A stretch of 64,000 nt of DNA from Anaerocolumna cellulosilytica (GCF_014218335.1 NZ_AP023367.1:4707501-4771500); one strand, 5' to 3'; positions 26,182 to 35,588 are shown, numbered from the stretch's first letter. Made by a program: numbers and translations. Notes: a model not told the origin generated them from the sequence alone.

Positions 26182-27024
26182 TTACAATCCAAATGCTTTA
26201 CTGGTAATTGTCTGTGCTCCCTTTACACTTCCCACCGTCATTGCTATGGTAAATGTCATTTCACATAGATAAATCAATGTTTGCGCCCAATCTGCATACC
26301 CACCCGTAAAAGAGGGAAGTCCCGCATTTACAAAGGCATTGCATACTACAATAGCAAGTGCCATCATGACTGCCTCAAGTACTACAGATAAGAAATATTT
26401 ACAATAGGTCACTACCGTATTGCTGACGGTTCGATTGCCTCCCATAGTTGAAAAGGCAAGTGCACCAAGGGGTACCAGGATTAGTATTTTTAGGAAACGG
26501 AAATACACGGTGTATATAATAAAAAAGCCACAGATAATGATGATAATGGATAAAAGTGCCGTGAGAATTAGCATAACCAAGCTTTCTCCAAAGCCTAAAT
26601 TCTTAATAATATCTGCCTGGGTACTGTCAATCTTTAATGTCGTTGTATTTCCTGCGGATATGAGCTTCACCAGATTCCCAATGGAAGTAAAAAAGGCTTT
26701 CATAATGGTTACATTATTTGCGACAAACCATTCCGCCAGCCCCAAGCGAATCAGCATACGAAGGATTACTTCAAACCGCATCTCCTCCCTGACATCCACG
26801 CTTTCCGAGCAGAAACCAATCACAAAAAACAGCACTACCAGAGAAGAACCAACTGCCACAAAAATAGGTTCGATTCCTTCTATTACACCCCAGGAACCGC
26901 CTCCTTTAAACTGAACCGGAGACTGCCCAAGCATGGAAAACACCAAGGATATCTGGTTATTCCAAAATCCAAATACCATTTCCAGCAAGGCAAGGATTTT
27001 GTCTCCTAGTTTGAAAATGTCCAT
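26182..27024 (-). CDS. VirB6/TrbL-like polytopic channel protein
   Basis: 280 residues with six or so membrane segments (VGSSLVVLFFVIGFC, MLILTALLSIIIIICGFF, ILILVPLGALAFS, VVLEAVMMALAIVVC, IYLCEMTFTIAMTVG). It matches the CD1112-type VirB6-like family of clostridial ICEs. It would form part of the membrane path for DNA. It lies between the Maff2 and PrgI genes, as in related elements. Confidence 0.85.
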   Translation of the reverse strand: MDIFKLGDKILALLEMVFGFWNNQISLVFSMLGQSPVQFKGGGSWGVIEGIEPIFVAVGSSLVVLFFVIGFCSESVDVREEMRFEVILRMLIRLGLAEWFVANNVTIMKAFFTSIGNLVKLISAGNTTTLKIDSTQADIIKNLGFGESLVMLILTALLSIIIIICGFFIIYTVYFRFLKILILVPLGALAFSTMGGNRTVSNTVVTYCKYFLSVVLEAVMMALAIVVCNAFVNAGLPSFTGGYADWAQTLIYLCEMTFTIAMTVGSVKGAQTITSKAFGL

Positions 27025-27089
27025 TCTTATTGTTCACCCCCTTCCTTTTATCTGGGGTGTTTCCACCCCAGCCTTTCCATATCCGATTT

Positions 27090-27467
27090 CTAAAATCCTA
27101 AGAAGGATAAGACTGCTGAAATACCTGCCATCATAACACCTGCTACAATCCCTTTAAGGGCAGAGTTCATAGTAGAGGAATCCTGCTGCTGATATGCCTG
27201 TGCAAACTCCATAACATTCTTTGCCAGGATAATAACGCCCACCGCACCGATTACGGCAATTACTAATGTTTTCAAATTATCCAGTGGCTGGGTCACTGCT
27301 GAGGTACCGGATGCCGCAAAGCAAGTAGTACTGGTCAACATGACTCCCGTTATTACTCCTAACGTTGCCGGAGCCAATCTCTTCTTCACTCTTGTGAAAA
27401 ATCCTTTCTTTTTTTGTTTCACTGTAATGTCCTTCTTATCTGTAACTGTAATCTGTGCTTGTTTCAT
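27090..27467 (-). CDS. Maff2-family (VirB2/TrbC-like) small membrane protein
   Basis: 125 residues. A basic N-terminal part precedes a signal-like segment (LGVITGVMLTSTTCFA), then TQPLDNLKTLVIAVIGAVGV and a second segment (IVAGVMMAGISAVLSFLGF). This is the Maff2 pattern, the VirB2-type pilin position in these ICEs. A good RBS (GAAGGAG) precedes the ATG. It lies between virD4 and virB6, with a terminator hairpin upstream that may set its own expression level. Confidence 0.85.
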   Translation of the reverse strand: MKQAQITVTDKKDITVKQKKKGFFTRVKKRLAPATLGVITGVMLTSTTCFAASGTSAVTQPLDNLKTLVIAVIGAVGVIILAKNVMEFAQAYQQQDSSTMNSALKGIVAGVMMAGISAVLSFLGF

Positions 27468-27500
27468 AAAATCCTAATCTCCTTCCAGAATTGGTGGCAG

Positions 27501-27541
27501 AAAAAGAGCCAGTATCAAAGCGTTCCTTTGATTCCTGGCTC
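27501..27541 (-). terminator. Terminator-like hairpin between virD4 and the Maff2 gene
   Basis: On the minus strand GAGCCAG pairs with CTGGCTC, with an inner ATCAAAG/CTTTGAT stem, followed by TTTTT. It lies inside the transfer operon, so it probably works as a partial terminator that lowers or tunes readthrough into the pilin-like gene, or a promoter lies just after it. Confidence 0.75.
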
Positions 27542-27638
27542 GTTGTTTTCTGCATTATTTTGTACCATCTATTTTTACAGGATTGCTCCTGGTTGTTGGG
27601 TTATCCACTGTTTTTTCATATACCTTCTACTTTACCTA

Positions 27639-29843
27639 TTACGATAGCATTGCTTCCTGTGTTTCCCGAAGGCTTCTCATCTGCTGGATTGAAACTTCCG
27701 GATAAAAATAGTTCATTATCTTTGCCTTTGGAATTCCTGCTGCCATTGCTTTTCTGACCTCTTCCTTTTGCTCCTCGGAATACTTCCAGTGAAGCATACG
27801 ATTGGAAATGGTGTCCTCCCAGGTTGGCTTTTTTCTTTCACTGGTTGGTTTTCCTTCCTCTGAGTCACTGGGAAAATCCTCTGTAAATCCAAGCTTACAT
27901 TCCTGTGATTCATCCATATATTCCAGTTCCTGTCCTTGTTGCCCATGGCATAACTCCCTCTGCTCCTTTTCATCCAGCTTCTGAAATCTTTTTCTAAGTT
28001 CCTCGTCACCAAGCAGTTTTAATTCTTCATAGGTGAGACTGTCAATGTAGACATTTTCACCCTTTTCTTTGCGCATTTTATAATGCTCCATGGACTTCTC
28101 TGACAAGATTTCAAAAGACGAACCCAGTAGATTTGAATTCTTACTTGTTGCATGGGTATAGGGGGTTCCTTTTCCATCTGCTGTTTGTTCAAACATCGGG
28201 TGAACAAATGGAATATACTTGTTGTCCATAATGGGGTCAAAGCCACGAATAAATACCAGGCACTTCTTATTATCCAGTTTTCTCACTTCATCTGGCAGAA
28301 ACAGTTCCCTTCCTAACACATCATAATTTCTCGACGAACTTCCCTGACGCCCCTTGGTTTCCCCACTGGATTTCTTATCAATAGTACCCTTGCCAAGGAG
28401 TTCCGACACATATTTATGGGTTGACTGCTCATTTCCACCAAGGTAAATAAAGGTGTCACAATTTCCTGGTACAGTTTCCCATGTATCCTTAAACAGTGCC
28501 TTTAGCTGGGCAAAGTTCTGAATAATAATGATGGAGGAAATTTCTCTGCTACGCATGGTGGATAGCAAGGAACAATAGTCATCCGGCAATGCCACATTGG
28601 CAAACTCATCAAGCATAAAGGTCACATGAATTGGCAATCTGCCACCACAGTTAAAATCTGCCTGATAATAAAGTTCCTGAAATATTTGGGTATACAGCAT
28701 TCCAATAATAAAATTGTAGGATTTGTCAGCATCCGGAATAACGCAAAAGAGAGCTGTCTTTGTTTTGCCATCTCCATTTACTCCAATCCCAATATCAGCA
28801 AGATGCAACTCATCCTTTGATAGAAGCCGCAGCACCTTTTTATTTTCCAAAAATGCCAGTCTGGAATTGGCGCTAATCATAATGGAACGAACCGTGTCCC
28901 CTGCTCCTCGCATACATTTATTGTATTGTTTTACTGCCGGGTGACTGCTGCCAAGAGGAGACTGATCCTCTAAGAATTTCATTCGCATATCCAGTCTGGA
29001 GGGTTTGCCCTGTTCTTTTACTTCTGCTTCTCCAAGTAACTTTAATACGGTTTCAAAATTTCTCTTTGACGGCTTTTCCTCCAGCCACACATAATAGAAA
29101 ATAGCTTGCAGAAACAATCCTTCTGCCTTCTCCCAAAATGGGTCTGAAGGTGTTGCGCCCTTGGGTGTGGTATTGACAATCAGGTTGGTAATCAGCTTGA
29201 CTACATCGGTTTCTTCTCTGATATAGGAAAATGGATTATAACAATCGGATTGCTCCATTTCTAGGAGATTAATTACTTTCACCTGATATCCATTGTTCTT
29301 TAGCATCTGCCCACAGCTTCTAAGAATCTCCCCCTTGGGGTCGGTACAGATAAAGGAACAGTTCCGTGGCATCTGCATCAAATTAGGTTTTACCTCATAA
29401 AAAGTCTTTCCAGCACCAGAACCTCCACAGATTAAGATATTTCCATTTAATTTTAGCTTTCTAAAATCCAAGGACATCTTTACATTCTGGCTTAGAATTC
29501 GATTGAAGTGTTCCTCCTTATCCATCAGCACTTGGTTTACCCGCTTGGGATTTTCAAATCGAGCTGTACCGTATTCCTTACCGGGCATATAATTTTTCTG
29601 ACTGGTGCAATACATAACAATAGCCATCCCATAGACTCCTATGGCAATGGCTACTGCTTTTATGGTATAGGAATTATAATAATTGTCAAAAGGAGCATCA
29701 CAAATTCTTTGAAACCGACTTAGAAGTTCCTGTACCTTGATTCCCTGCTCCCATGCTCCTCCCATCAGATACCCCAGATATCCGGCAAATACTCCTCCAA
29801 GAAGAAGGAACCCCACCGAGTGTTTCTTTTTCCTTGTCTTCAC
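27639..29843 (-). CDS. virD4: VirD4/TraG-family type IV coupling protein
   Basis: 734 residues with a GTG start. It links the relaxase-DNA complex to the mating channel. Two N-terminal membrane segments (LGGVFAGYLGYLMGG and AVAIAIGVYGMAIVMYC) precede Walker A NILICGGSGAGKTFYEVKPN, then CSFICTDPKGEIL, Walker B HVTFMLDEFANVALPDDY and IIIIQNFAQLKALF. The C-terminal ~120 residues are charged and family-variable. It lies directly downstream of the DUF3801 gene, as PcfC follows PcfB. Confidence 0.93.
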   Translation of the reverse strand: MKTRKKKHSVGFLLLGGVFAGYLGYLMGGAWEQGIKVQELLSRFQRICDAPFDNYYNSYTIKAVAIAIGVYGMAIVMYCTSQKNYMPGKEYGTARFENPKRVNQVLMDKEEHFNRILSQNVKMSLDFRKLKLNGNILICGGSGAGKTFYEVKPNLMQMPRNCSFICTDPKGEILRSCGQMLKNNGYQVKVINLLEMEQSDCYNPFSYIREETDVVKLITNLIVNTTPKGATPSDPFWEKAEGLFLQAIFYYVWLEEKPSKRNFETVLKLLGEAEVKEQGKPSRLDMRMKFLEDQSPLGSSHPAVKQYNKCMRGAGDTVRSIMISANSRLAFLENKKVLRLLSKDELHLADIGIGVNGDGKTKTALFCVIPDADKSYNFIIGMLYTQIFQELYYQADFNCGGRLPIHVTFMLDEFANVALPDDYCSLLSTMRSREISSIIIIQNFAQLKALFKDTWETVPGNCDTFIYLGGNEQSTHKYVSELLGKGTIDKKSSGETKGRQGSSSRNYDVLGRELFLPDEVRKLDNKKCLVFIRGFDPIMDNKYIPFVHPMFEQTADGKGTPYTHATSKNSNLLGSSFEILSEKSMEHYKMRKEKGENVYIDSLTYEELKLLGDEELRKRFQKLDEKEQRELCHGQQGQELEYMDESQECKLGFTEDFPSDSEEGKPTSERKKPTWEDTISNRMLHWKYSEEQKEEVRKAMAAGIPKAKIMNYFYPEVSIQQMRSLRETQEAMLS

Positions 29844-29918
29844 AACCTACCATTCCCCCTTTCTTCCCTGGGTACGTTTTGAATAACTCTCGCTTGTCTT
29901 AACTCCCCACAACGTATG

Positions 29919-31055
29919 CTACCTTTTTCTTTGGACAGAGGATTTCGGCGTTTTCGTTTGCTGTTTTGTTTGCTTTTTCGGATATTTTTCATAACGCTCT
30001 CTTACAGAAGATTCCACCTTGTCATAGTGTCCAAAGAGTTCTTCTCCTGACTTTGTTTCAATCACTTGATTTTCCCCATTGTACATCTTATAGTTCCTGC
30101 CAGTGTCAAGAAACGTAAGGATGGATTTTCCTTGATAAACCTCCATGATATTCTCCTTCTTAATCCAGAGATATCTTGCCTTCTCTCCCCATGTGCCCGG
30201 TACTCTTGTCTTTATGGCATGGTTGTTCTCTTCCACAATAAGCTTTTTACTAATGGTAACATCCGACAAATTCAAGTTCTTTGATGCGGATATTATCCGC
30301 ATTCTCTCCGCTAATTCCTGATAACCTTTGACCCGGTTGAGAAAGGCTTCCTTGTCCATAATTACCTTATGTTGCCCTTCTTTATCCGTAGTTCCAATAA
30401 ACCCAATGGTCTCCAACTGCCTGATTACGTTCTGCGCCTGCTCTCTCCCAATGCTAAAATTCTCTTTTACCTCTTCTACACTGATACTTTGTTTCTGCAT
30501 GGCAAATAAACCAACCTTTTCAATGAGACCTTCTAAAGTGGCATGGATTGCTGCCTCCTTTTCTGTGTGAACTTTGGGAAATGATTTGTTTCCCTGCTCT
30601 TGCTGCTTTTTAAAAAAATCCATCATTGTTTCATGGGTATTTTCATCTCCCTTTTTCAGATAGTCGTCAAAGGTATCAATACGCCCATACTGTAATTTTT
30701 GTATCATCATATTGGCTCTTGGCACTGCTTCTGTATGGAAAATCACCTCACCCATTCCATCCGTTTTATCCCCGTCTGGCAATACGGAATACAGGATTCC
30801 ATATTTTTTTGCCATCTTCTCCACCTTACCAATGTCCTTGGTCTTAAACTGTAATACCTGCAAATCTCCGCCTTTCATCAAAAGCTTTCGCATGGATGTT
30901 TTACCAAGTTGCTTCTCATAATCCAGCATACCTTTTAGAACATCCATTGCCTTTTGCAGGGCATTGATTCCGCCATGCCCTACCTTCATTGCAATTTCAA
31001 TGCCATCATATGCCACACGGATAATCTGCACGGCATCTTGTAACTCTTCTGCCAT
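29919..31055 (-). CDS. DUF3801 (PcfB-like) conjugation protein
   Basis: 378 residues. The first ~140 match DUF3801/PcfB (ALQKAMDVLKGMLDYEKQLG, MRKLLMKGGDLQVLQF, KYGILYSVLPD). The rest is an added region with a helix-turn-helix-like piece (VEEVKENFSIGREQAQNVIR) and a basic Gln/Lys tail. PcfB is an accessory that helps dock the relaxosome at the coupling protein on pCF10, and the gene here is next to virD4. The protein is longer than minimal PcfB, so the extension may give element-specific control. Confidence 0.82.
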   Translation of the reverse strand: MAEELQDAVQIIRVAYDGIEIAMKVGHGGINALQKAMDVLKGMLDYEKQLGKTSMRKLLMKGGDLQVLQFKTKDIGKVEKMAKKYGILYSVLPDGDKTDGMGEVIFHTEAVPRANMMIQKLQYGRIDTFDDYLKKGDENTHETMMDFFKKQQEQGNKSFPKVHTEKEAAIHATLEGLIEKVGLFAMQKQSISVEEVKENFSIGREQAQNVIRQLETIGFIGTTDKEGQHKVIMDKEAFLNRVKGYQELAERMRIISASKNLNLSDVTISKKLIVEENNHAIKTRVPGTWGEKARYLWIKKENIMEVYQGKSILTFLDTGRNYKMYNGENQVIETKSGEELFGHYDKVESSVRERYEKYPKKQTKQQTKTPKSSVQRKR

Positions 31056-31192
31056 TTAGTCCTCCTCCTCTGAAACCGCACCCTTTAAACCGCTCTTGGG
31101 AAATAGTCCCTTTGTTGCTTTCGCTTCTGTCACTCATTTTCCCATTCCCAGCTGTCTGGTTACCGCCTCATATACACTCGTTAACTTAACTC

Positions 31193-31546
31193 TTATTGCT
31201 CCTTTTCAGAAACGGTTGTGGGAATTCCATAGGCTTCCAAAATATCCACTAGCCCTTGCATTGCCCTTTCTTCCTCCAGGCGATACCGTTCAAGGGATAC
31301 CAGTAGCCTTTCAATCTGCTCCACCCACGGTTGTTTCCCCATGTACTGGGTGGAATACCTTTCAATCATCTGCTGTGATTCTGTATCATTTTCTGCTTGA
31401 AGAAACTCCTCCATTAGTTGATTAACACGTTTCTTGTCTCCTGTTTGAGATGCAAACAGGGCGATAAACTCCTGTTCTAATGCTGTAAACGGATGATTTT
31501 TCCGCTTCATCTCTTCCATTGCTTCCTTCACCATTGCTAAATTCAT
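31193..31546 (-). CDS. Hypothetical helical protein in the transfer operon
   Basis: 117 residues, Glu/Gln-rich and predicted all-helical, with no recognised motif (MNLAMVKEAMEEMKRKNHPF, then DKKRVNQLMEEFLQAEND). It lies between the coiled-coil protein and the DUF3801 gene, so a relaxosome or transfer accessory role is likely from position only. The 138 bases after it hold no convincing gene. Confidence 0.5.
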   Translation of the reverse strand: MNLAMVKEAMEEMKRKNHPFTALEQEFIALFASQTGDKKRVNQLMEEFLQAENDTESQQMIERYSTQYMGKQPWVEQIERLLVSLERYRLEEERAMQGLVDILEAYGIPTTVSEKEQ

Positions 31547-31595
31547 ACATTTACCTTACCTTTCCGGTTGCCTTACCTTGGTTCCATCCTTTCCT

Positions 31596-32855
31596 TTAAA
31601 ATATCATGCTGTTTTCCAGTACTGCAATTTCAATGATTTCTTTCATTTTCTCCGCCGATAGGTTATTGTTAATCAGCTCCACTAATTGCCCTTCTGTCAG
31701 ACCTTTTTCAATTCCGCTTTTAATCTGGATGAGCTGTGCCGGCACCAAGTCTCCACTGGCAACTAACTTTACAATATCTCCCCTGGATTTCTTCTTAAAG
31801 CCAAGCTTTGCTAAGAGGCTTACGATTCCACTGGTTTTTTGTGCACTATGATCTATCGGTACCTTTTGTACCAAATGACCTCTCCTATCTACTACAGGAA
31901 TTTGATAATATACCGGAATTCCATAACCTCTCGGTTGAAATACGTTCTTAGTTGGCTCCTGTGTCTCCGATTTTCCATGGGTAGTAGTATTAATGGGTTG
32001 TTCCTGCTCTTTATCTATCTCATTTATCTCAGTCATTTCTTTTTCCTTCCCATACGGCTGTTTTAATCGGTGCTTTCCCTCCTGCAATTCAAATTCCTGG
32101 CTTTTGACAGTTCTCTGTAACTCTTCCATTTGATTTCCCATTTTTCTTATCTCCTCCTCATACTTCTCTTTATCCTTTCTAAGACGCGCGATAGCTCCTG
32201 TTGCTTTATTCAGCTCCTCCTGCTGCTTTTCTAACATGCTATCTCTCTCATCCATTTCACCGATCAGGTTTTTTCTTACGGCTTCATCTTCCTTACTGTT
32301 TTCAAAAAGCTTTAGATTCTTATTTAACTCATCATAACGTTCTTCCTGATACGTAATCTTTTCAAAAATGCCGTGTAATAAGGTAAGTAGCTCCTTGATA
32401 TAATCCGTATCTACCACTGAATCCAGCTCCTGACTTACTACTTCCACCACTGACATTGCTTTGCTGATTTCTTCCTGATAGTTCTCATACAACTTTTTCA
32501 TTCGTTGGGGAATTCCTTCTGCCTTCTCCATTATGGAACCTATGGTTTCTAAGGAAACTCCTTTATCAAAGAAATCATACAGCACCTCCATCTGACAGTT
32601 ACTTAGTCCCTCTTTGCAAATCACTGAAATTTCTTCTTGGGAGCAGTTCCTTCTTAAGCAGTTAGAATACACTCGCATCTGCCTGATATCATATTTTTTA
32701 TTGGTATACTGTTCGGTCTCTTCTTTTGCTATGCCATGCTCCAAATCCGATTGGACAAGTTGAATGATTTCACTGCTGTATTTGCCTCGTCGCTGCATTT
32801 TTTCAATGATAATATCGATTTCCTTTGCATCCATTGGTGTTCTCTCTCGATTCAT
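31596..32855 (-). CDS. Coiled-coil ICE protein
   Basis: 419 residues. Residues ~1-130 contain repeated helical units (MRVYSNCLRRNCSQEEISVI, MEVLYDFFDKGVSLETIGSI) that look like tandem small helical repeats. Residues ~180-270 are a long coiled coil (MLEKQQEELNKATGAIARLR, KMGNQMEELQRTVKSQEFEL). The C-terminus again has helical repeats (GDIVKLVASGDLVPAQLIQI). The ATG follows GGAGG at five bases. It sits right after the relaxase gene, so it may organise the relaxosome. This role is inferred. Confidence 0.55.
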   Translation of the reverse strand: MNRERTPMDAKEIDIIIEKMQRRGKYSSEIIQLVQSDLEHGIAKEETEQYTNKKYDIRQMRVYSNCLRRNCSQEEISVICKEGLSNCQMEVLYDFFDKGVSLETIGSIMEKAEGIPQRMKKLYENYQEEISKAMSVVEVVSQELDSVVDTDYIKELLTLLHGIFEKITYQEERYDELNKNLKLFENSKEDEAVRKNLIGEMDERDSMLEKQQEELNKATGAIARLRKDKEKYEEEIRKMGNQMEELQRTVKSQEFELQEGKHRLKQPYGKEKEMTEINEIDKEQEQPINTTTHGKSETQEPTKNVFQPRGYGIPVYYQIPVVDRRGHLVQKVPIDHSAQKTSGIVSLLAKLGFKKKSRGDIVKLVASGDLVPAQLIQIKSGIEKGLTEGQLVELINNNLSAEKMKEIIEIAVLENSMIF

Positions 32856-32896
32856 CCTTACCTCCCTCTAAAAATGACGTAAAAAATACAGCCAAT

Positions 32897-34369
32897 CTAT
32901 CTGGTCGGCTGTTCTCTTCCATCTTCTTTTCTTTTTTCCATCTGTTCTTCTCGTTTCTGTTCTTTTTGAGGAACTCTGCTATCCTCTTTTTCCCATAGTT
33001 CTTTCCAGATTCCCTGTCCGACTCGTAATTCTTTCCGAATCACAGTCTCCTTCTCCTTTACTTCTGCTACCTTTCCTCTATAGTACTCCCGAAGTTTCTC
33101 TACTTCCTCATAGGAATATCCCTGCTTCTCCAACTGACCAGTCAGCGTTTGAAATGTTTCATGTTCCTCCCAAAAGAATTTATCTCCCTGTTGATATGCC
33201 TTTTCTGCTGGTAAAAGAGCTTTCATTTCATCCGTAAGGTCAAACAAGGACTTCATTTTTTGCTTATCACGATAGACACGACTTTTTTCTTGGTTGCTTC
33301 CTTTCCGAGAATCCTCTAATAGGTAAAGGGTAGCTGACAGTTCTTCTATGCTATAAATATCATGTCTCGCAAGAAATAAATATTGTGCTTGCAATTGCTG
33401 CATCTTACTAATTTCCCGCCGGTACTTCCATACCTGACTGTACGGCTTCTTTTTTAACTGCCCCAATCGATAGAGCTTTCCATAATATTTCTTTTGCAGA
33501 CCGGACAGTTTGGCTCTCTTATACCTTTTTACATGGCAATGAAAAATCTGGGGCTTTTCTTCTATATTAGAAGAACGGTAACTGTTTAAGTCTTCTGTAA
33601 TAACCCGTTCCCGGATTGCTTCTTCTGTATAAGCAGTTCCCAGCGTATCACATCTTCGATAACGCATCATTCCTTGGGGTTTTAGGGCTAAGTGTTTTCC
33701 TTCCTTGATTTCATATCCTTTTTCAGAGAGAAGTTCCAGGAAGCTTTCATAATCTCCTGCCTGCAACACACAGGCATCCAAATCCCGCTTTATCATATCC
33801 GACCACAAAAACTTCCCATCCCGGTACTCATTCCACTCCTTGTAATGCTCACTGCTTTTTCTCTTTTCCTTCCTTGCTTCCTCTTCAATCTCAATGGTGG
33901 ATAAGCCATACGCTTCACATAAGCGATTGGTAATGGGCTGAATCTCTTTTGCCCACTCTCCCTTTTCATAGCGATATTTCTTTCCATCCACAAAACTGAC
34001 ACTGTTAAATATAATATGAGAATGTACATGATCGGTGTTGTCATGAACCACAAAAACAGCTTCATAGGATTTTCCCAGATATTCCGATACAAACTTCTGG
34101 GTGATTTCAAATGCTGTATCCGGTGTTACCTCCTCTTCCTGGAAGGATAGAATCAGATGATAGCCCTGTCGCTTCCCGATTTTATTAAACTTACGCTTGG
34201 TTTCCTTCATTTGCTCAAAAGCAGTATCTGGCTGGCAATTGATTCCGCCAATTAAACTGCCATTTTGAGTTTTCTCTACATTCATCACATATTCCAGAGC
34301 ACTTTTTAAATGTTTTCCATGAAAGTTACCGCCGCAGTCTTTCATATAGAGTAATTTAGTAATTGCCAA
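32897..34369 (-). CDS. MobA/VirD2-type (MOBP) relaxase
   Basis: 490 residues. The relaxase nicks oriT and leads the strand into the recipient. The N-terminal ~250 residues hold the domain: MAITKLLYMKDCGGNFHGKH with a candidate active Tyr, GYHLILSFQEEEVTPD, and the metal-binding histidine motif HDNTDHVHSHIIFNSVSFVD. The C-terminal half is basic and helical. It overlaps the mobC gene by a few bases; translation starts at TTG. The oriT itself is not certain, but the stretch 35290-35800 just upstream is the best place to look. Confidence 0.92.
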   Translation of the reverse strand: MAITKLLYMKDCGGNFHGKHLKSALEYVMNVEKTQNGSLIGGINCQPDTAFEQMKETKRKFNKIGKRQGYHLILSFQEEEVTPDTAFEITQKFVSEYLGKSYEAVFVVHDNTDHVHSHIIFNSVSFVDGKKYRYEKGEWAKEIQPITNRLCEAYGLSTIEIEEEARKEKRKSSEHYKEWNEYRDGKFLWSDMIKRDLDACVLQAGDYESFLELLSEKGYEIKEGKHLALKPQGMMRYRRCDTLGTAYTEEAIRERVITEDLNSYRSSNIEEKPQIFHCHVKRYKRAKLSGLQKKYYGKLYRLGQLKKKPYSQVWKYRREISKMQQLQAQYLFLARHDIYSIEELSATLYLLEDSRKGSNQEKSRVYRDKQKMKSLFDLTDEMKALLPAEKAYQQGDKFFWEEHETFQTLTGQLEKQGYSYEEVEKLREYYRGKVAEVKEKETVIRKELRVGQGIWKELWEKEDSRVPQKEQKREEQMEKRKEDGREQPTR

Positions 34370-34688
34370 TGAGCCTCACCGCCTCCTCAATTCTGACGTT
34401 TAATTTCCGCATATAAGCAAACAAGCGGTCTTTGTCATTTACGGAATAGAGTCCAGAATTGTGATTGCAAACAATCTGATTGATATTTACACCAATTCGA
34501 TTCACCTCATTAATCAAATCTTTTAACAGCCTTCGTACCTCCGGGTAGTCATTGGGTTTCTGACTAATCAGCAATCGCAAGTAAGCCGATTCCACCATGC
34601 CTGCCTGGACTGCTTTTTCCTCTAACATCTTTGCTTCCTCGGGTGTCATTCGTAACAGCTTACTAACACTGTGAACACGCTTTGCCAT
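34356..34688 (-). CDS. mobC: MobC-like relaxosome accessory protein
   Basis: 110 residues starting MAKRVHSVSKLLRMTPEEAK. The ATG at 34688 follows AGGAAGG. A ribbon-helix-helix type N-terminus is followed by KAVQAGMVESAYLRLLISQK and VRRLLKDLINEVNRIGVNIN, the MobC helix. MobC binds near oriT and helps the relaxase open the strands. Start and stop overlap the relaxase gene, so they are co-translated. Confidence 0.88.
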   Translation of the reverse strand: MAKRVHSVSKLLRMTPEEAKMLEEKAVQAGMVESAYLRLLISQKPNDYPEVRRLLKDLINEVNRIGVNINQIVCNHNSGLYSVNDKDRLFAYMRKLNVRIEEAVRLIGNY

Positions 34689-34692
34689 TCCA

Positions 34693-34887
34693 TCACCTTC
34701 CTCTATGGGTGCTTCCATACTGGTGAATTTGCTCCGTTACCGAAGCAATGGTTTCCTCTAACTCTTTTGTTTCTCCCCCTAAACTGCCCTGTCTTCCATT
34801 CGTCGGATTTACATGAGCAAGAAATTCACCTGCTAATTTTGTAGCAAGCTCTTCTAACTCTTTACCATACTTGGTTTGGTCAAATAG
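34693..34887 (-). other. In-frame continuation of the 34888-35286 gene beyond its TAG stop
   Basis: After the TAG at 34890-34888 the same frame stays open for 64 more codons, reading LFDQTKYGKELEELATKLAG and on to THRGR-stop. It contains no ATG, GTG or TTG, so it cannot be a separate gene with a normal start, yet it looks like coding sequence (helical, charged). It is probably the lost C-terminal third of the upstream gene, cut off by a nonsense mutation, or read by stop-codon readthrough. Confidence 0.55.
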
Positions 34888-35286
34888 CTAATCCAAGGTT
34901 GCCTCTTCTGCTTTTAAGCGCTCATATCTGCTCTGTGACTTGGCGAAGTCTACAAAGTCTTCTGGATTATTTCGTTGCGCCTCTGCTTCTAAAACTAACT
35001 CATAATTCCATTCACATACTGCATCAATGACATCATCCATGGAATACTCTTCCCAGCAAATCCGTTCCCTTACCTCCGCAAGGTCTCCCTGGTAAAAGTT
35101 CCCCTGCACTTCTCCCAGCACATAATCGTGTCCTTCCATATAGCCAAGAATCATCTCTGCTTCTTTATCCGTTAAAGGAAAGCCTGTATGAAACTGCTCC
35201 TGATATTTTATCAAGGCTTCTACTGTGCTTAGCTCATGAACGGTACTTTCTCCTTGCTCCGTTATAAATGCATAGTCTTCTTTCAT
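34888..35286 (-). CDS. Hypothetical acidic ICE protein, possibly truncated by an in-frame TAG
   Basis: 132 residues, acidic and helical (MKEDYAFITEQGESTVHELS, PLTDKEAEMILGYMEGHDY, SMDDVIDAVCEWNYELV, FVDFAKSQSRYERLKAEEA). It lies at the head of the mobilisation genes in this strand, with AGGAGG 12 bases before the ATG. The frame continues without a stop for another 64 codons after the TAG, so the ancestral protein was probably about 197 residues. Its acidic nature would suit a DNA-mimic or anti-restriction role, but no family match supports that. Confidence 0.6.
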   Translation of the reverse strand: MKEDYAFITEQGESTVHELSTVEALIKYQEQFHTGFPLTDKEAEMILGYMEGHDYVLGEVQGNFYQGDLAEVRERICWEEYSMDDVIDAVCEWNYELVLEAEAQRNNPEDFVDFAKSQSRYERLKAEEATLD

Positions 35287-35588
35287 CGTTACCCCACACC
35301 TCCTGTTCTTTCTTGATATTCTCTTTTTTCTTGATATTCTCTTCTTTCTTAATTCCCTGGTCTTCCCTGATTCATTGCCTTTCGAAATACCTACCTTTTC
35401 TATGTCCCTATTTTTTCTTAAGGCTCTGCTTTTTTCTGAAAGCTCTTTGTTTCTTTTTTATTTCTATCCTTGCTCCGATGTCCGGAAGAAAAGCCCCCGT
35501 ACATCGCCAGATACGCATAGTGGATATCCATCCTCCATGCAAACTGGTTAGGGGAGAATCACCCCCTAAAACCCCTGATTTCTACCGA
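35287..35588. other. Non-coding stretch between the mobilisation genes and the TOPRIM gene; candidate oriT region
   Basis: A 17-bp direct repeat (TTCTTGATATTCTCTT core) occurs twice near 35310-35345. A hairpin with 7-bp arms, TTAGGGG at 35548-35554 and CCCCTAA at 35563-35569, is followed by AAAACCCC. No gene with a good RBS is present. Position upstream of mobC and the relaxase, plus the inverted repeat, suits an origin of transfer. No nic site can be named with confidence. Confidence 0.4.

Noticed and set aside
27716-28246. Two minus-strand frames overlapping virD4
   Set aside because: Both overlap the virD4 coding sequence in another frame and resemble no family, unlike the tnpV overlap.
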